A DNA stretch of 64,000 nt, taken from contig JAUJOE010000003.1 of the NCBI GenBank assembly GCA_030447805.1, forward strand, positions 233,752-297,751, written 5' to 3'. Position numbers and translations under genes: made by a program. This document shows positions 26,661 through 35,693 of the stretch, in pieces (position 1 is the stretch's first letter; each line of letters starts with the position of its first letter). This DNA comes from Nocardioidaceae bacterium. Its GTDB lineage: Bacteria > Actinomycetota > Actinomycetes > Propionibacteriales > Nocardioidaceae. Under the pieces are notes generated by a model, which ran no database searches, was not told the origin of the DNA, and saw only the letters and a list, made by a program, of their open reading frames with translations.

Positions 26661-26849
26661 GAAGGCGCGTTCGTCGCCCCGTCGGCGCAACACGGGAACG
26701 CCCGTCGGACTGCTCTGCAAGCCCACGCCGCGGTGCTGGTCCGCCATCGCGACGCGTCTCACGGTGACGCTCGGTAGCTCCTTTTCGACGGGGTTACATG
26801 CTTGCGGTCGAGGAGCATGGTGCAGTCTTCTCCTGCTGCCGTGAGCTCG

Positions 26850-27107
26850 TCACCCGTCAGCGTTCAGCCGCCGTGCCGTCACGCGTCGGCGCGTACGCCG
26901 GGTTGAACGGGCAAGTGAGTTGCCCCCGTCGGCGGAACATGCGTGTGCCGCGCGGTCGAGCAGCAGGCGGGCTTGCTGGTGAGCTCGCTCGGCCCGCCGG
27001 GTCAGCCGCGCACCTCGGGCCAACCGGTGGCCGCGCTGCAGCACGCGCGCCTGCCGAAGGCGCGCGTCCATATGGGCGCGAGCCATGTCTTCATGCATGA
27101 GGTTCAT
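26850..27107 (-). CDS. Small basic helical protein
   Basis: Starts MNLMHEDMARAHMDARLRQA at ATG 27107 behind AGGAG. It is followed by Arg-rich helical sequence (RLTRRAERAHQQARLLLDRA). Short Arg/Ala-rich helical proteins of this type are common in actinobacteria and have no known function. The last 25-30 codons run into the relic zone and are probably not original. It lies downstream of whiB7 in the same orientation. Confidence 0.45.
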   Translation of the reverse strand: MNLMHEDMARAHMDARLRQARVLQRGHRLARGARLTRRAERAHQQARLLLDRAAHACSADGGNSLARSTRRTRRRVTARRLNADG

Positions 27108-27185
27108 CTTTGTGCTCCTGTTCAGCGGGTCGGTGGTTGTCATCAAGCAGATGTCTTTCGGTGAGGTGGGTGGTGGGAGCGGCGG

Positions 27186-27474
27186 TCAGGCTGCCGATTC
27201 GCGTTTGGGCGGCCTGCCTCGAGGACGTTTGCGTGCGACGACTGCTCCGGAGACCAGCAGCTCCCCGCCCCAAACACCCCATGGTTCACGGCGCTCGAGA
27301 GCTCCTGCGAGTAGACTCGGACCGGACTGGACAGGTACGGCACAGCGCCTTCGCCAGCTCGACATCGGCTGGGGACTCCGCGAAGAACAGCTCCGGGTCG
27401 TTTGACCGGCACGGCAGCTGAACTCCGGTTGTCTCCTCACTCACCACGAGTGCGTCGAGAACGCTGAGTGTCAT
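27186..27474 (-). CDS. whiB7: WhiB7-type transcriptional regulator (one frameshift)
   Basis: Joined frames give MTLSVLDALVVSEE, LPCRSNDPELFFAESPADVE, CRTCPVRSE, then after a shift near 27313 LAGALERREPWGVWGGE and the AT-hook tail KRPRGRPPKRE. Three of the four cluster Cys are visible; the fourth falls in the disturbed codon after PVRSE. WhiB7 proteins bind a 4Fe-4S cluster and sigma factor and switch on intrinsic antibiotic resistance. A strong AAGGAGGTGA site precedes ATG 27474. The location between the ABC1 kinase and uvrD2 supports whiB7. Confidence 0.85.
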
Positions 27475-27517
27475 GTGTGTCACCTCCTTGTGACTTCGTC
27501 GATCGGACGGGGAGAAC

Positions 27518-27553
27518 AAAAAAGCCGCGGATCCCGATGTGGGAGTCCGCGGC
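27518..27553 (-). terminator. Leader attenuator terminator upstream of whiB7
   Basis: Read on the minus strand, arms at 27541-27553 and 27524-27535 (CCGCGG core, one bulge) are followed by six U (27523-27518), 44 nt before the whiB7 start and 14 nt after the leader ORF stop. This geometry fits the transcription attenuator known in whiB7 leaders. Confidence 0.75.
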
Positions 27554-27566
27554 CTGGAGGTGCCGG

Positions 27567-27785
27567 TCAGTTGCAACTTCTAGACCGGGGGCTCCAAGCA
27601 CGGACGCTCACAAAGGCGTCACCCTTCACGAATGCCGGGACGCGAACGCCGTAGGTGGACGCACTGATGCCAGCAGTCATGCGACGACCTCCGACGGACG
27701 CACCGACCCGCGATCCCACGGGGAAAGCGGGCAGGCGGAGGCGCACCGACGAAGTCGTCGCGAGGGTGATCTGTGTAGTGGACAT
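27567..27785 (-). CDS. Leader ORF (uORF) of whiB7
   Basis: A 72-codon ORF starting MSTTQITLATTSSVRLRLPA at ATG 27785 behind a GAAGGAGG site and stopping 14 nt before the attenuator stem. It is Ser/Arg/Val-rich with no domain. whiB7 leaders in mycobacteria and Streptomyces contain translated uORFs whose stalling by antibiotics relieves termination; the same role is inferred here. It may also be a real small protein. Confidence 0.65.
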   Translation of the reverse strand: MSTTQITLATTSSVRLRLPAFPVGSRVGASVGGRRMTAGISASTYGVRVPAFVKGDAFVSVRAWSPRSRSCN

Positions 27786-27808
27786 CGTTTGCGCCTCCTT
27801 CCGAGGGG

Positions 27809-27878
27809 TCGATTGCGCAGCTGGGGCACCGCTGCGGCCTTGGCAGCGTACGCCCACCCGCAGCAGCGGTGCAATCGA
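27809..27878. repeat. Long inverted repeat between uvrD2 and the whiB7 leader
   Basis: TCGATTGC (27809) pairs with GCAATCGA (27871-27878), and CACCGCTGC pairs with GCAGCGGTG inside them. It lies after the uvrD2 stop and could act as the uvrD2 terminator or fold in the whiB7 5' leader. Confidence 0.5.
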
Positions 27879-27888
27879 TTAACCGGGT

Positions 27889-30003
27889 CTACGGCGAAGT
27901 CGTTATCGCAGCGAGACCCAAGTCAGGCGAGCCGTTGCCGGCCGCGCACAACGCCAGCAGGTCGTCGCCGTACTTCTCGACCTTGGCTCGCCCGATCCCC
28001 GGAACCCGGCCCAAGGCTGCGGCGTCCCGCGGCGACATCTCAGCCAGCGCGGTCATCGTCGCGTCGGTGAAGACGCAGTACGCCGGCACCTTCTCAGCGG
28101 CGGCGCGCTGGCGACGCCACTCGCGCAGCGCCGCGTGCAGCTGCTCGTCGTAGCTGCTCGGGCAGCCCAGGCACCGGCCGAGTTTGCGTTCACGTGGATC
28201 GGTCAGCGGCCGCGAGCACACCCGGCACACCGCCATCTTGGCCTTCTTCGTACGCCGTCTGCTTGCGCCTCCAGTCGGCCGAGCCGTTGCCAACTGCTGG
28301 CCGCTGAGCAGCGGCTGGAGGAACCGGCTGGGGCCACGGGAGGGTCGTGCGCCGGGTGACCGGGCCGACGACCAGGACACGTGCAGGCGGTCGCGAGCGC
28401 GCGTCACACCGACGTACAGCAGTCGCCGCTCCTCGTCGATCGCAGCGGGCGTCGTGGCGTACACGATCGGCAGCGTGCCCTCGTGCACGCCGACGAGGAA
28501 GACCGTTGGCCACTCCAGACCCTTCGCTGCGTGCAGCGTCGCCAGGGTGACCCCGGCGGCGATCGGCGCGTGCTGGGCATCTTGTCGCCGCTGCAGCTCC
28601 GCCACGAGACCCACCATGTCGACGCCCGGAGATGTCGCGGCGAGGTCTCCTGCGACGGCGACCAAGGCCTGCAGCGACTCCCAGCGGTCGCGCACGCTCC
28701 CCCGGCCGGCGGGTGCGGCGGCTGACCATCCCATCGCGCTGAGCACCGTCGCGACGTCGTCGACGAGGACGCCGCTGAGCGTCGGCTGGCTGCGCGCCGC
28801 CCCGCGCAGCAGCGTGATCGCCTGCCGCACCTCTGGGCGGTCGAAGAACCGTTCGCTGCCGCGCACAACGAACGGGACCGACCGCTCGGTGAGGGCCTCC
28901 TCGAAGTTCTCCGACGACGCGTTGATCCGGTAGAGCACAGCGATGTCAGCCGGGCTTTGCCCAGCTGCGAGGGCGGCGGTGATCGCGTCGGCGACCGCGG
29001 CGGCCTCAGTGACCTCGTCGGGGTGAGCGGCGAACGTTGTGTCGGGACCGGCGGATCGTACGGCGTGCAGCCGGACCGCCGCCTGGCCGAGCTGCGGCGC
29101 CATCACCGTGTTGGCGACCTCGATCACCTGAGGAGTCGACCGGTAGTTGCGGACCAGCGTCACCGACGTGGTGGCTGGAAACTTCTTGCCGAAGCGCAGG
29201 AGGTGGTCGGCCGAGGCGCCGGCGAAGCTGTAGATCGTCTGGGCCGGGTCGCCGACGACGCAGACACCGTCGCGGCCGCCGAGCCACAGGTCGAGCAGGG
29301 CTGACTGGATCGGGCTGACGTCTTGGAACTCGTCGACGACGAACTGGTGGTACTGCCGACGGACCGCTGCCGCGACGCGCTCGTCGTCGCTAAGTGCAGC
29401 CGCGGCACACAGCAAGACGTCCTCCATGTCGATGCGGTGGCGATCTCGCTTCACGTCCTCGTAGCTGGCGTAGACGGTCGCCACCGTCGCGGCGTCGTAG
29501 CCCTCCACAGTGCGGCCAGACGCGGTGGCCACCTGGGCATAGTCGTCGGGCCGCACGTTGGACACCTTGGCCCACTCGACCTCTGCGGCGAGGTCGCGAA
29601 GCTCGGCGGCGGAGGCCTTGAGACGGTTACGGCCGACTGCCTCGCCCAGCAGCGCCAGCTTCGACGCCACCACGGGCGGCAGCTCGCCGCCGTACACCTG
29701 CGGCCAGAAGTACCGCGCCTGCCGCAGCGCCGCGGAGTGGAACGTGCGCGCCTGCACGCCGGCGGCGCCAAGCCCGACGAGCCGGGCCCGTAGCTCCCCC
29801 GCCGCGCGGGTGGTGAAGGTGACGGCGAGCACCTCAGGTCCGTGGAAGGCGCCGGTTGCCACACCGTAGGCGATGCGGGAGGTGATGGCGCGCGTCTTGC
29901 CGGTCCCCGCACCGGCAAGCACCCGCAGCGGACCGTCGAGAGTGGTGGCCACCTCACGTTGCTCAGGGTCGAGACCCTCAAGCAAGACGTCGGCGTCGAC
30001 CAC
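27889..30003 (-). CDS. uvrD2: ATP-dependent DNA helicase UvrD2
   Basis: A 704-residue SF1A helicase. Motif I is VLAGAGTGKTRAITS, motif II VVDEFQDVSPIQSALLD, motif III VVGDPAQTIYSFAGAS, motif IV VRNYRST, and late motifs TLHAAKGLEWPTVF and LLYVGVTRARDRL. A tetracysteine segment (CRVC..CLGC, from about residue 593) links to a C-terminal HRDC domain (about 619-685), the UvrD2 hallmark. It translocates 3'-5' on ssDNA in repair. The start is GTG 30003. It is divergent from the mycoredoxin gene. Confidence 0.95.
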   Translation of the reverse strand: MVDADVLLEGLDPEQREVATTLDGPLRVLAGAGTGKTRAITSRIAYGVATGAFHGPEVLAVTFTTRAAGELRARLVGLGAAGVQARTFHSAALRQARYFWPQVYGGELPPVVASKLALLGEAVGRNRLKASAAELRDLAAEVEWAKVSNVRPDDYAQVATASGRTVEGYDAATVATVYASYEDVKRDRHRIDMEDVLLCAAAALSDDERVAAAVRRQYHQFVVDEFQDVSPIQSALLDLWLGGRDGVCVVGDPAQTIYSFAGASADHLLRFGKKFPATTSVTLVRNYRSTPQVIEVANTVMAPQLGQAAVRLHAVRSAGPDTTFAAHPDEVTEAAAVADAITAALAAGQSPADIAVLYRINASSENFEEALTERSVPFVVRGSERFFDRPEVRQAITLLRGAARSQPTLSGVLVDDVATVLSAMGWSAAAPAGRGSVRDRWESLQALVAVAGDLAATSPGVDMVGLVAELQRRQDAQHAPIAAGVTLATLHAAKGLEWPTVFLVGVHEGTLPIVYATTPAAIDEERRLLYVGVTRARDRLHVSWSSARSPGARPSRGPSRFLQPLLSGQQLATARPTGGASRRRTKKAKMAVCRVCSRPLTDPRERKLGRCLGCPSSYDEQLHAALREWRRQRAAAEKVPAYCVFTDATMTALAEMSPRDAAALGRVPGIGRAKVEKYGDDLLALCAAGNGSPDLGLAAITTSP

Positions 30004-30095
30004 CGTCAGATCACCTCGCTCAGCTGCGGAAGCAGGCGCGCCTGCTGTGCGTTGATAGTGTCGGAAAGCCTAGACGTCGGAAGGGACAGATCTCG

Positions 30096-30338
30096 ATGCG
30101 CGACCAGTTGACGCTGTACTCCACACCGTGGTGTGGGTATTGCCACCGCCTCAAGAGCCAGCTCGACCGCGAAGGCATCAGCTACACCGAGGTCGACATC
30201 GAGAAGCAGCCCGACGCGGCGCACATCGTCGAGCGGGTCAACGGGGGCAACCAGACCGTGCCGACCCTGGTGTTCGGCGACGGCAGCGCGCTGACGAACC
30301 CCAGCCTGGCCGACGTGAAGCAGAAGCTCGCCCTCTAA
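30096..30338 (+). CDS. mrx1: Mycoredoxin (glutaredoxin-like)
   Basis: An 80-residue single-domain glutaredoxin fold: LTLYSTPWCGYCHRLKSQLD with the CGYC active site, VDIEKQPDAA, and the cis-Pro segment NQTVPTLVFGDGS. CGYC glutaredoxins in mycothiol producers reduce S-mycothiolated proteins. ATG 30096 is 93 nt from the divergent uvrD2 start, matching the mycobacterial neighbourhood. Confidence 0.9.
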   Translation: MRDQLTLYSTPWCGYCHRLKSQLDREGISYTEVDIEKQPDAAHIVERVNGGNQTVPTLVFGDGSALTNPSLADVKQKLAL

Positions 30339-30344
30339 ACCGGC

Positions 30345-30432
30345 CGAGTGGTCGCTCCCGCACCGCCGAGTGGTCACGCCCGCACCGCCGAGTGGTCGCT
30401 CCCGCACCGCCCAGTGGTCGCTCCCGCACCGG
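30345..30432 (+). repeat. 22-bp tandem repeat family B, four copies
   Basis: Units at 30345, 30367, 30389 and 30411 of the form CGAGTGGTCGCTCCCGCACC plus GC, with one or two changes each. It fills the convergent gap between mycoredoxin and nudC. The reverse complement of the same unit recurs at 46843. Confidence 0.9.
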
Positions 30433-30461
30433 CGATGGGGCGTTAGCGGCGGAACCCCTGC

Positions 30462-31451
30462 CTACATTGCCAAGACGTTGGCCGGCAACGGGCCGCCGTA
30501 CCAGCTGGTGATCAGCGCACCGGCGATCGAGATCGTCGTCGGGAGCACGACGGTGCCTGACTCCACTGCCCGCGTCAGCTCGTCGCGGCTGAACCAGCGC
30601 GCCTCGGTGATCTCGTCGCCGTCGACGGTGATGTCGGTCGACGCCGCACGGGCGAAGTAGCCGAGCATGAGGCTGGCCGGGAACGGCCACGGCTGGCTGC
30701 CGGCATAGCTGAGCTCGCCGACGACGACCCCTGTCTCCTCGAGCACCTCGCGGGCCACGGCTTGCTCCGGCGTCTCCCCCGGCTCGACGAAGCCCGCGAG
30801 CGTCGAGAACCACCCGTCGCTTCGTGCGCTGTTGTGCCCGAGCAGGCAGCGACCCTGGTCGTCGACCACCAGCATGATCACCGCCGGGTCGGTCCGCGGA
30901 AAGTGTTGGGTGGAGCACTGTGGACACCGGCGCAGCGCCCCCGCCAGCGCGACTTCGGTGGCACAGCCGCAGACCGCGCATCGGGGATGCGTGCGATGCC
31001 AGCCGGCGAGGGCGACCGCATGCACCGCCAACGACGCCTGTACGTCGCTCAGCTCGGTGGCCAGTTGCCGGAGTCCGCTGAACCGCTCGTCGGCTGGTTC
31101 GCCGTCGCCGACCCTGATCTCGTCGAGCTGGGCCTCGGCGCCGCGGCTGGATGCGTCGGCAGCGACCACCAGGAAGTGGACCGCCCCGTCGACTTCCCCG
31201 AGCAGCATCCGCTCGCCCACCGGCGCCTCGGCCGGTGCGACGAAACGCAGCTCGTTGTGGTGCAGGTTGGTGGCCAGCTGCCAGGTGTCGGGTCGGCTGT
31301 CGGTGGTGAGCTGCCCATCGCGCATGACCAGCACCCTGGTCGCGGGATCGTCCCAGGCGCGGGTGAGGAACGCGTCGTCGTTGCGACGCTCGGACAGCCT
31401 GTCGTGGAACGCGTGGGCGAAGGGATACGCGGGAAGCGACCCGTGAACCAC
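30462..31451 (-). CDS. nudC: NADH pyrophosphatase NudC
   Basis: A NUDIX hydrolase with the NudC layout: an N-terminal domain ([11 protein letters not shown]), a zinc ribbon (RCAVCGCA and [15 protein letters not shown]), and the NUDIX box [20 protein letters not shown] followed by [15 protein letters not shown], the NudC-specific array. It hydrolyses NAD(H) and removes NAD caps from RNA. GTG 31451 ([11 protein letters not shown]) is preferred; ATG 31496 is possible but overlaps the divergent deoD start codon. Confidence 0.92.
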   Translation of the reverse strand: MVHGSLPAYPFAHAFHDRLSERRNDDAFLTRAWDDPATRVLVMRDGQLTTDSRPDTWQLATNLHHNELRFVAPAEAPVGERMLLGEVDGAVHFLVVAADASSRGAEAQLDEIRVGDGEPADERFSGLRQLATELSDVQASLAVHAVALAGWHRTHPRCAVCGCATEVALAGALRRCPQCSTQHFPRTDPAVIMLVVDDQGRCLLGHNSARSDGWFSTLAGFVEPGETPEQAVAREVLEETGVVVGELSYAGSQPWPFPASLMLGYFARAASTDITVDGDEITEARWFSRDELTRAVESGTVVLPTTISIAGALITSWYGGPLPANVLAM

Positions 31452-31494
31452 GTGTCGACGGTACTCGCTGGCTCGTCTGGCAAGATCGCCGGTC

Positions 31495-32340
31495 ATGAGT
31501 ACCCACCTCGCGGCCCAACCGGGCGAGATCGCCCCGCGCGTGCTGCTGCCGGGTGACCCGCTGCGCGCCAAGTGGATCGCCGAGACGTACTTCGATGACG
31601 CGCACTGCTACTCGTCGGTGCGGGGGATGCTGGGCTACACCGGCACCTACTCCGGTGAGCGGGTCTCGGTGCAGGGCACCGGGATGGGGCAGCCGTCGCT
31701 GGCGATCTACGTCAACGAGCTGATCCGCGACTATGACGCGCAGCAGTTCGTTCGGGTGGGCTCGTGCGGCGCGATCTCTGCGTCGCTGGGCGTGCGCGAC
31801 CTGGTGCTCGCGATCAGCGCCAGCACCGACTCGGCGATGAACCGGGTGCGCTTCGAGGGGCTGGACTACGCCGCGACGGCGGACTTTGCCCTTCTGCGCG
31901 CCGCAGCCGACGCCGCGACTGCCGCGCCGGTGTCTGCTGTCGTCGCGCCGATCTTTTCCGCCGACGCGTTCTACAACGACCGACCGGAGCTGTTGATGCG
32001 GATGGCGGAGTACGGCGTGGTGGCGGTGGAGATGGAGTGCAGCGCGCTGTACACGTTGGCCGCCAAACACGGCCGGCGGGCGTTGGCGATCTGCACGGTG
32101 TCAGACCACATCGTGACCGGTGAGGAGACCACCGCCCAGGAGCGCCAGGAGACGTTCGGCGACATGGTCGACATCGCCCTGCAGGCGTTGTTGGCGACTC
32201 CGCTGGACCCCAATCGACCGGCTGACCCCCTGAGTCCCGCCGGTCCGGCCGGTCTGCTTGGGGCAATACGCCGAGTCGGTGGAGTATCTCCGGCACCTGG
32301 TGCCGGGAATCCTCCACAAACCGCACCGGCATCAAGGTGA
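31495..32340 (+). CDS. deoD: Purine-nucleoside phosphorylase, DeoD type
   Basis: Starts [20 protein letters not shown] with the phosphate-binding [14 protein letters not shown], then [10 protein letters not shown], the ribose/base region [20 protein letters not shown], and [12 protein letters not shown] with the catalytic Asp. It cleaves purine (deoxy)nucleosides with phosphate. The 281 residues exceed the usual 235-240; the Pro/Gly-rich tail after about 235 has no counterpart and may reflect a late frameshift or lost stop. It is divergent from nudC with virtually no gap. Confidence 0.9.
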   Translation: MSTHLAAQPGEIAPRVLLPGDPLRAKWIAETYFDDAHCYSSVRGMLGYTGTYSGERVSVQGTGMGQPSLAIYVNELIRDYDAQQFVRVGSCGAISASLGVRDLVLAISASTDSAMNRVRFEGLDYAATADFALLRAAADAATAAPVSAVVAPIFSADAFYNDRPELLMRMAEYGVVAVEMECSALYTLAAKHGRRALAICTVSDHIVTGEETTAQERQETFGDMVDIALQALLATPLDPNRPADPLSPAGPAGLLGAIRRVGGVSPAPGAGNPPQTAPASR

Positions 32341-32372
32341 CGCCATGTGACGCGCGGTATCGCCGCCGACGC

Positions 32373-35300
32373 TCAACGACCGGCAAAGTCGAGGCCGTGC
32401 TGGCGACCCCTCACGCCTTCGCGCGATCGCAACCTACTGTCGAGCAGGTGCTCTAACTCGTTGCGGTCCGGCAGGTTGTCGAAGCTGACGACGTCACCGG
32501 GACGCACGTAGTAGAAGGCAGCCTCGACTTGATCGACGTCGACGCCCATCAGCTCAGCCCACGCCAGCCGGTAGATCGCCAGTTGCACGGGGTCGGCCGT
32601 CTGGGCGGCGTTGGTCTTCCAGTCGACAACCCGGAAACCGCCGGGAGTCGCATAGACGGCGTCGATCCGGCCGCGCACGACGTGCCCGCCGAGCACGAGC
32701 GCAAACGGCGCCTCCACCCGGTAGGGCGCCTCCGCCCCGAACGGCCCGCTGACGAACGCGTCGATGAGCTCCTGCAGCTCGGCGTCGGTGTGGATGTCGC
32801 AGTCGCCCCGCCCGGGGAGTTCGTCGGGCGCGAGCAGTTGCTGCTGGCCGGAGTACGCCTCGACCCAGGCGTGGAAACGGGTGCCGAAGCGAGCCGCCGG
32901 CGATGGCTTTCGCGGCATGGGCCGGGCTAGCTCGCGGGCGAGACCGTCGGGGTCGTCCTTGAGCCGTAACACGGTCGTTGCCGAAAGGGAGGCAGGCAGC
33001 GGCACCGAAACCTCACCGGCCTGACCAGCTAGCGTCTCCTCGACCAGCCTGGAGAGCTCGAGGTCCCACTGCCGCACGCTGGCCACCTCATCGGGCGTCA
33101 GAGACTGGTCACTGGCTGCGGCCGCCGCCTCCCAACCGAGCTGTCGCGCCTGCCTGACCAGATCAGCCGCGGCCCGGCGGCGGTCGAGCTCGTCGCCGTG
33201 TGGCGCTGCCGGCCACGGGTATGCCTGCAGCTTGCGGTTGGAGGGGTTCTCGGCGTCATCAGCCGGCCGGGGAAAGCACAGCTCCGGTTCGACCCGACGG
33301 GACCGCATGCTCGCCATCGTGGACTCGAGGAACCGCGACGGGCCTCGCAGCTTCGACTGCTCCGGGCCCCACCAGTAACCAGTCGCGATGAGCGCGGTCC
33401 GGGGGCGGGTGAACGCGACGTACGCAAGCCTGAGCTCTTCGAGCTGCTCGTGAGCCCGGCACGCCTGGGTGAACTCGGTGAGGCCCTTGCGGGAGTACTC
33501 GGGCAGCTGAGGGAGATCGGCGGCGTCGCCACGCAGCGGCCACGGCAACTCGGCGGCAGACGTGGTCCAGCGGGGTCTGACCTGCCGTGTGGGGAAGACG
33601 TCCTTGGTGAGGCCGGGCACGAAGACGACGTCCCACTCCAGGCCCTTTGCCTTGTGCACGGTGAGCAGCTTCACCGAGTCGGCCTCCGTTGGCAGGGCCA
33701 GCGACAGGCCCTGGCCGTACTCCTCCTCAGCCCGCAGGTACGCCAACAGTCCGGGCAGTGACCCGTCGTTGTCGAGTCCGGCGAAGGACGCCACCGCATC
33801 GAGGAACGTCGAGAGGTTGTCGCGTCGAGCGTGGGCGTGCCGCGAGTTCGAGGCGGCTAGCTCGACGTCGATGCCGGTTACGTCGATGACCCGGCGCACC
33901 AGGTCGAGCAGCGGCTCACCCACATGGCGTTGCAGGTCGCGCAGTTCGTGAGCCAGCAACCCGAACCGGTGCCGGGCCTCGTCGGAAAACGCCCGACGGC
34001 CGGGTGACTGCAGCGCCTCGAGCAGTGACACGACGTCAGCCGGGTCGGTGCCTCCGACGGCTGCTTCCAGGGCGCCGGCGAGTGACTCGGTCGGCTCTTC
34101 GGCGTGAGCGGCGAGTTCCTTCGCCCGACGCCCGAGCAGCGCAAGGTCGCGAACACCGATGTTCCACCGTGGCCCGGTCAGCAGATGCAAGAGTGCAGCG
34201 TTGGCCGTGACGTCGTACAGCACCTCCAACGTGGCGACCACCTCGGCCACCTCGGGCATCGCCAGCAACCCGCTGAGCCCGACCACTTCGACCGGCACAT
34301 CCGCCGCAACCAAGGCGTCGTGCACAGCGGCGGCCGCCGAGTTGTCGCGCACGAGCACGCCGATGTCGGACCACCGAGGCCGTGTCATCTGCTCGTAAGC
34401 CCGGGGCACCTCGCGCGCTAGGAAGTCCAGCTCGTCGTCGAACGTCTCGAGCACGGCAGCTCGCACGTCGCCCCGGCCAGCGCCGGGTGCCGCAACGAGC
34501 GGCTCTGCGCCGATGTGCTCGGCGTACAACGGAGCAGCCAGGTCGTTGGCAGTGTCGAGGATCGACGTGAGGGAGCGCCGGTTGACATTGAGCGGGAACC
34601 TCCGCGCCTCGGCCTCGCGATCCGACGACCGGGGTGGGAAGTCGCCCGGGAACGCGTCGATGTTGCCGGCGGATGCGCCACGCCACCCGTAGATGGCCTG
34701 GCACGGGTCACCAACGGCGGTCACCGGGTGTCCCCTGCCGACGTCGTCGGCGCCGCCAGCGAACAGCGCCCGCAGCAGCCGCGCCTGGGCGATCGAGGTG
34801 TCCTGGTACTCGTCGAGCAGCACCACGCGGTACGTCGCCCGCTCCTGCGCGCCCACCTCGGGACAGGTCTGCGCCAGTCGGGCGCTCAACGCCAGCTGGT
34901 CGCCGAAGTCCATCGCGCCGACCTCGGCCTTGAGGCGTCGGTAGTCCTCCACGAGCCGGAGGAGCTCCTCGCGAGCGGCGAACTTGGTCAGCACGTCGAC
35001 CACGGGTGCTGTCTGCTTCGCCGACTCCCAGGCTGGACGCTCACTGCGCTGCCACGCGCGCACCTCGTCAGGAGTCACCAGGTGCTCGCACAGCTGTGCG
35101 TCGAGGGCAAGCAGGTAGCGGACCACGTGCGGCAACGAGGTCGTGAGGTGCTCGATGGGGAACCGGTGCCGCCGGACAGCGCGCTCGGCCAGCTGGAAGC
35201 GAGAGGCGTCTGCCATCAGGGTGGTCTCGGGCTCATGCCCGATGCGCAGACCGTGCTCGGCCAGCAGGCGCCCGGCGTACGCGTGGTAGGTCAGCACCGA

Positions 35301-35693
35301 CGGTTCAGCGACCTCGTCGGCCGCGGCACCGGCTCCGCTACCAGGCGGAAGCAAGCCAGCCTTGCGCAGGTACTGGCGCACGCGTGCGCCGAGCTCGGCC
35401 GCCGCCTTGTTGGTGAACGTCAGACCAAGCACCTGGTCAGGGGAGACAGCGCCCGTGCCCACCACCCAGACGACGCGGGCGGCCATCACGGTGGTCTTGC
35501 CGGAGCCGGCCCCGGCGACGATCACCCCCGGCTCGAGCGGGGCGGTGATCGCGTCGAGCTGCTGGTCGCTGAACGCCACGCCAACGAGTCGGCACAAGTC
35601 GTCGGTGCTGAACGGCCGCCGTTGCGGGACGTCAGTGGTCTCCAGCCGCCAGCTGAGGTCGTCGGAGGTGACCGGTCGCGGTCGGAGGGTCAT
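32373..35693 (-). CDS. adnB: AdnB-like helicase-nuclease subunit
   Basis: A 1106-residue protein: UvrD/AddA-like helicase with motif I VAGAGSGKTTVMAARVVWVV, motif II LLDEYQDTSIAQARLLR, motif III AVGDPCQAIYGWRGASAG and LLTVHKAKGLEWDVVFVPG. A C-terminal RecB-family nuclease ends with GRIDAVYATPGGFRVVDWKT (Asp and Lys of the D..VVDWKT motif). It pairs with AdnA in end resection of double-strand breaks in actinobacteria. ATG 35693 overlaps the adnA stop (ATGA). The frame is intact. Confidence 0.93.
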   Translation of the reverse strand: MTLRPRPVTSDDLSWRLETTDVPQRRPFSTDDLCRLVGVAFSDQQLDAITAPLEPGVIVAGAGSGKTTVMAARVVWVVGTGAVSPDQVLGLTFTNKAAAELGARVRQYLRKAGLLPPGSGAGAAADEVAEPSVLTYHAYAGRLLAEHGLRIGHEPETTLMADASRFQLAERAVRRHRFPIEHLTTSLPHVVRYLLALDAQLCEHLVTPDEVRAWQRSERPAWESAKQTAPVVDVLTKFAAREELLRLVEDYRRLKAEVGAMDFGDQLALSARLAQTCPEVGAQERATYRVVLLDEYQDTSIAQARLLRALFAGGADDVGRGHPVTAVGDPCQAIYGWRGASAGNIDAFPGDFPPRSSDREAEARRFPLNVNRRSLTSILDTANDLAAPLYAEHIGAEPLVAAPGAGRGDVRAAVLETFDDELDFLAREVPRAYEQMTRPRWSDIGVLVRDNSAAAAVHDALVAADVPVEVVGLSGLLAMPEVAEVVATLEVLYDVTANAALLHLLTGPRWNIGVRDLALLGRRAKELAAHAEEPTESLAGALEAAVGGTDPADVVSLLEALQSPGRRAFSDEARHRFGLLAHELRDLQRHVGEPLLDLVRRVIDVTGIDVELAASNSRHAHARRDNLSTFLDAVASFAGLDNDGSLPGLLAYLRAEEEYGQGLSLALPTEADSVKLLTVHKAKGLEWDVVFVPGLTKDVFPTRQVRPRWTTSAAELPWPLRGDAADLPQLPEYSRKGLTEFTQACRAHEQLEELRLAYVAFTRPRTALIATGYWWGPEQSKLRGPSRFLESTMASMRSRRVEPELCFPRPADDAENPSNRKLQAYPWPAAPHGDELDRRRAAADLVRQARQLGWEAAAAASDQSLTPDEVASVRQWDLELSRLVEETLAGQAGEVSVPLPASLSATTVLRLKDDPDGLARELARPMPRKPSPAARFGTRFHAWVEAYSGQQQLLAPDELPGRGDCDIHTDAELQELIDAFVSGPFGAEAPYRVEAPFALVLGGHVVRGRIDAVYATPGGFRVVDWKTNAAQTADPVQLAIYRLAWAELMGVDVDQVEAAFYYVRPGDVVSFDNLPDRNELEHLLDSRLRSREGVRGRQHGLDFAGR

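Larger units (their letters stand above)
25601..26849. other. Relic zone without intact genes
   Basis: Open frames exist on both strands but none looks like a real protein. The zone contains a 30-nt exact direct repeat (26034-26063 and 26631-26660), a second related block pair near 26239 and 26719, and a degenerate family A repeat at 26432-26463. It is probably a graveyard of mobile elements next to the istB remnant. Confidence 0.5.

Noticed and set aside
27567..27857. Treating the whole frame to 27857 as one 96-residue protein
   Set aside because: The strong ribosome-binding site is at ATG 27785; the upstream part overlaps the inverted repeat.
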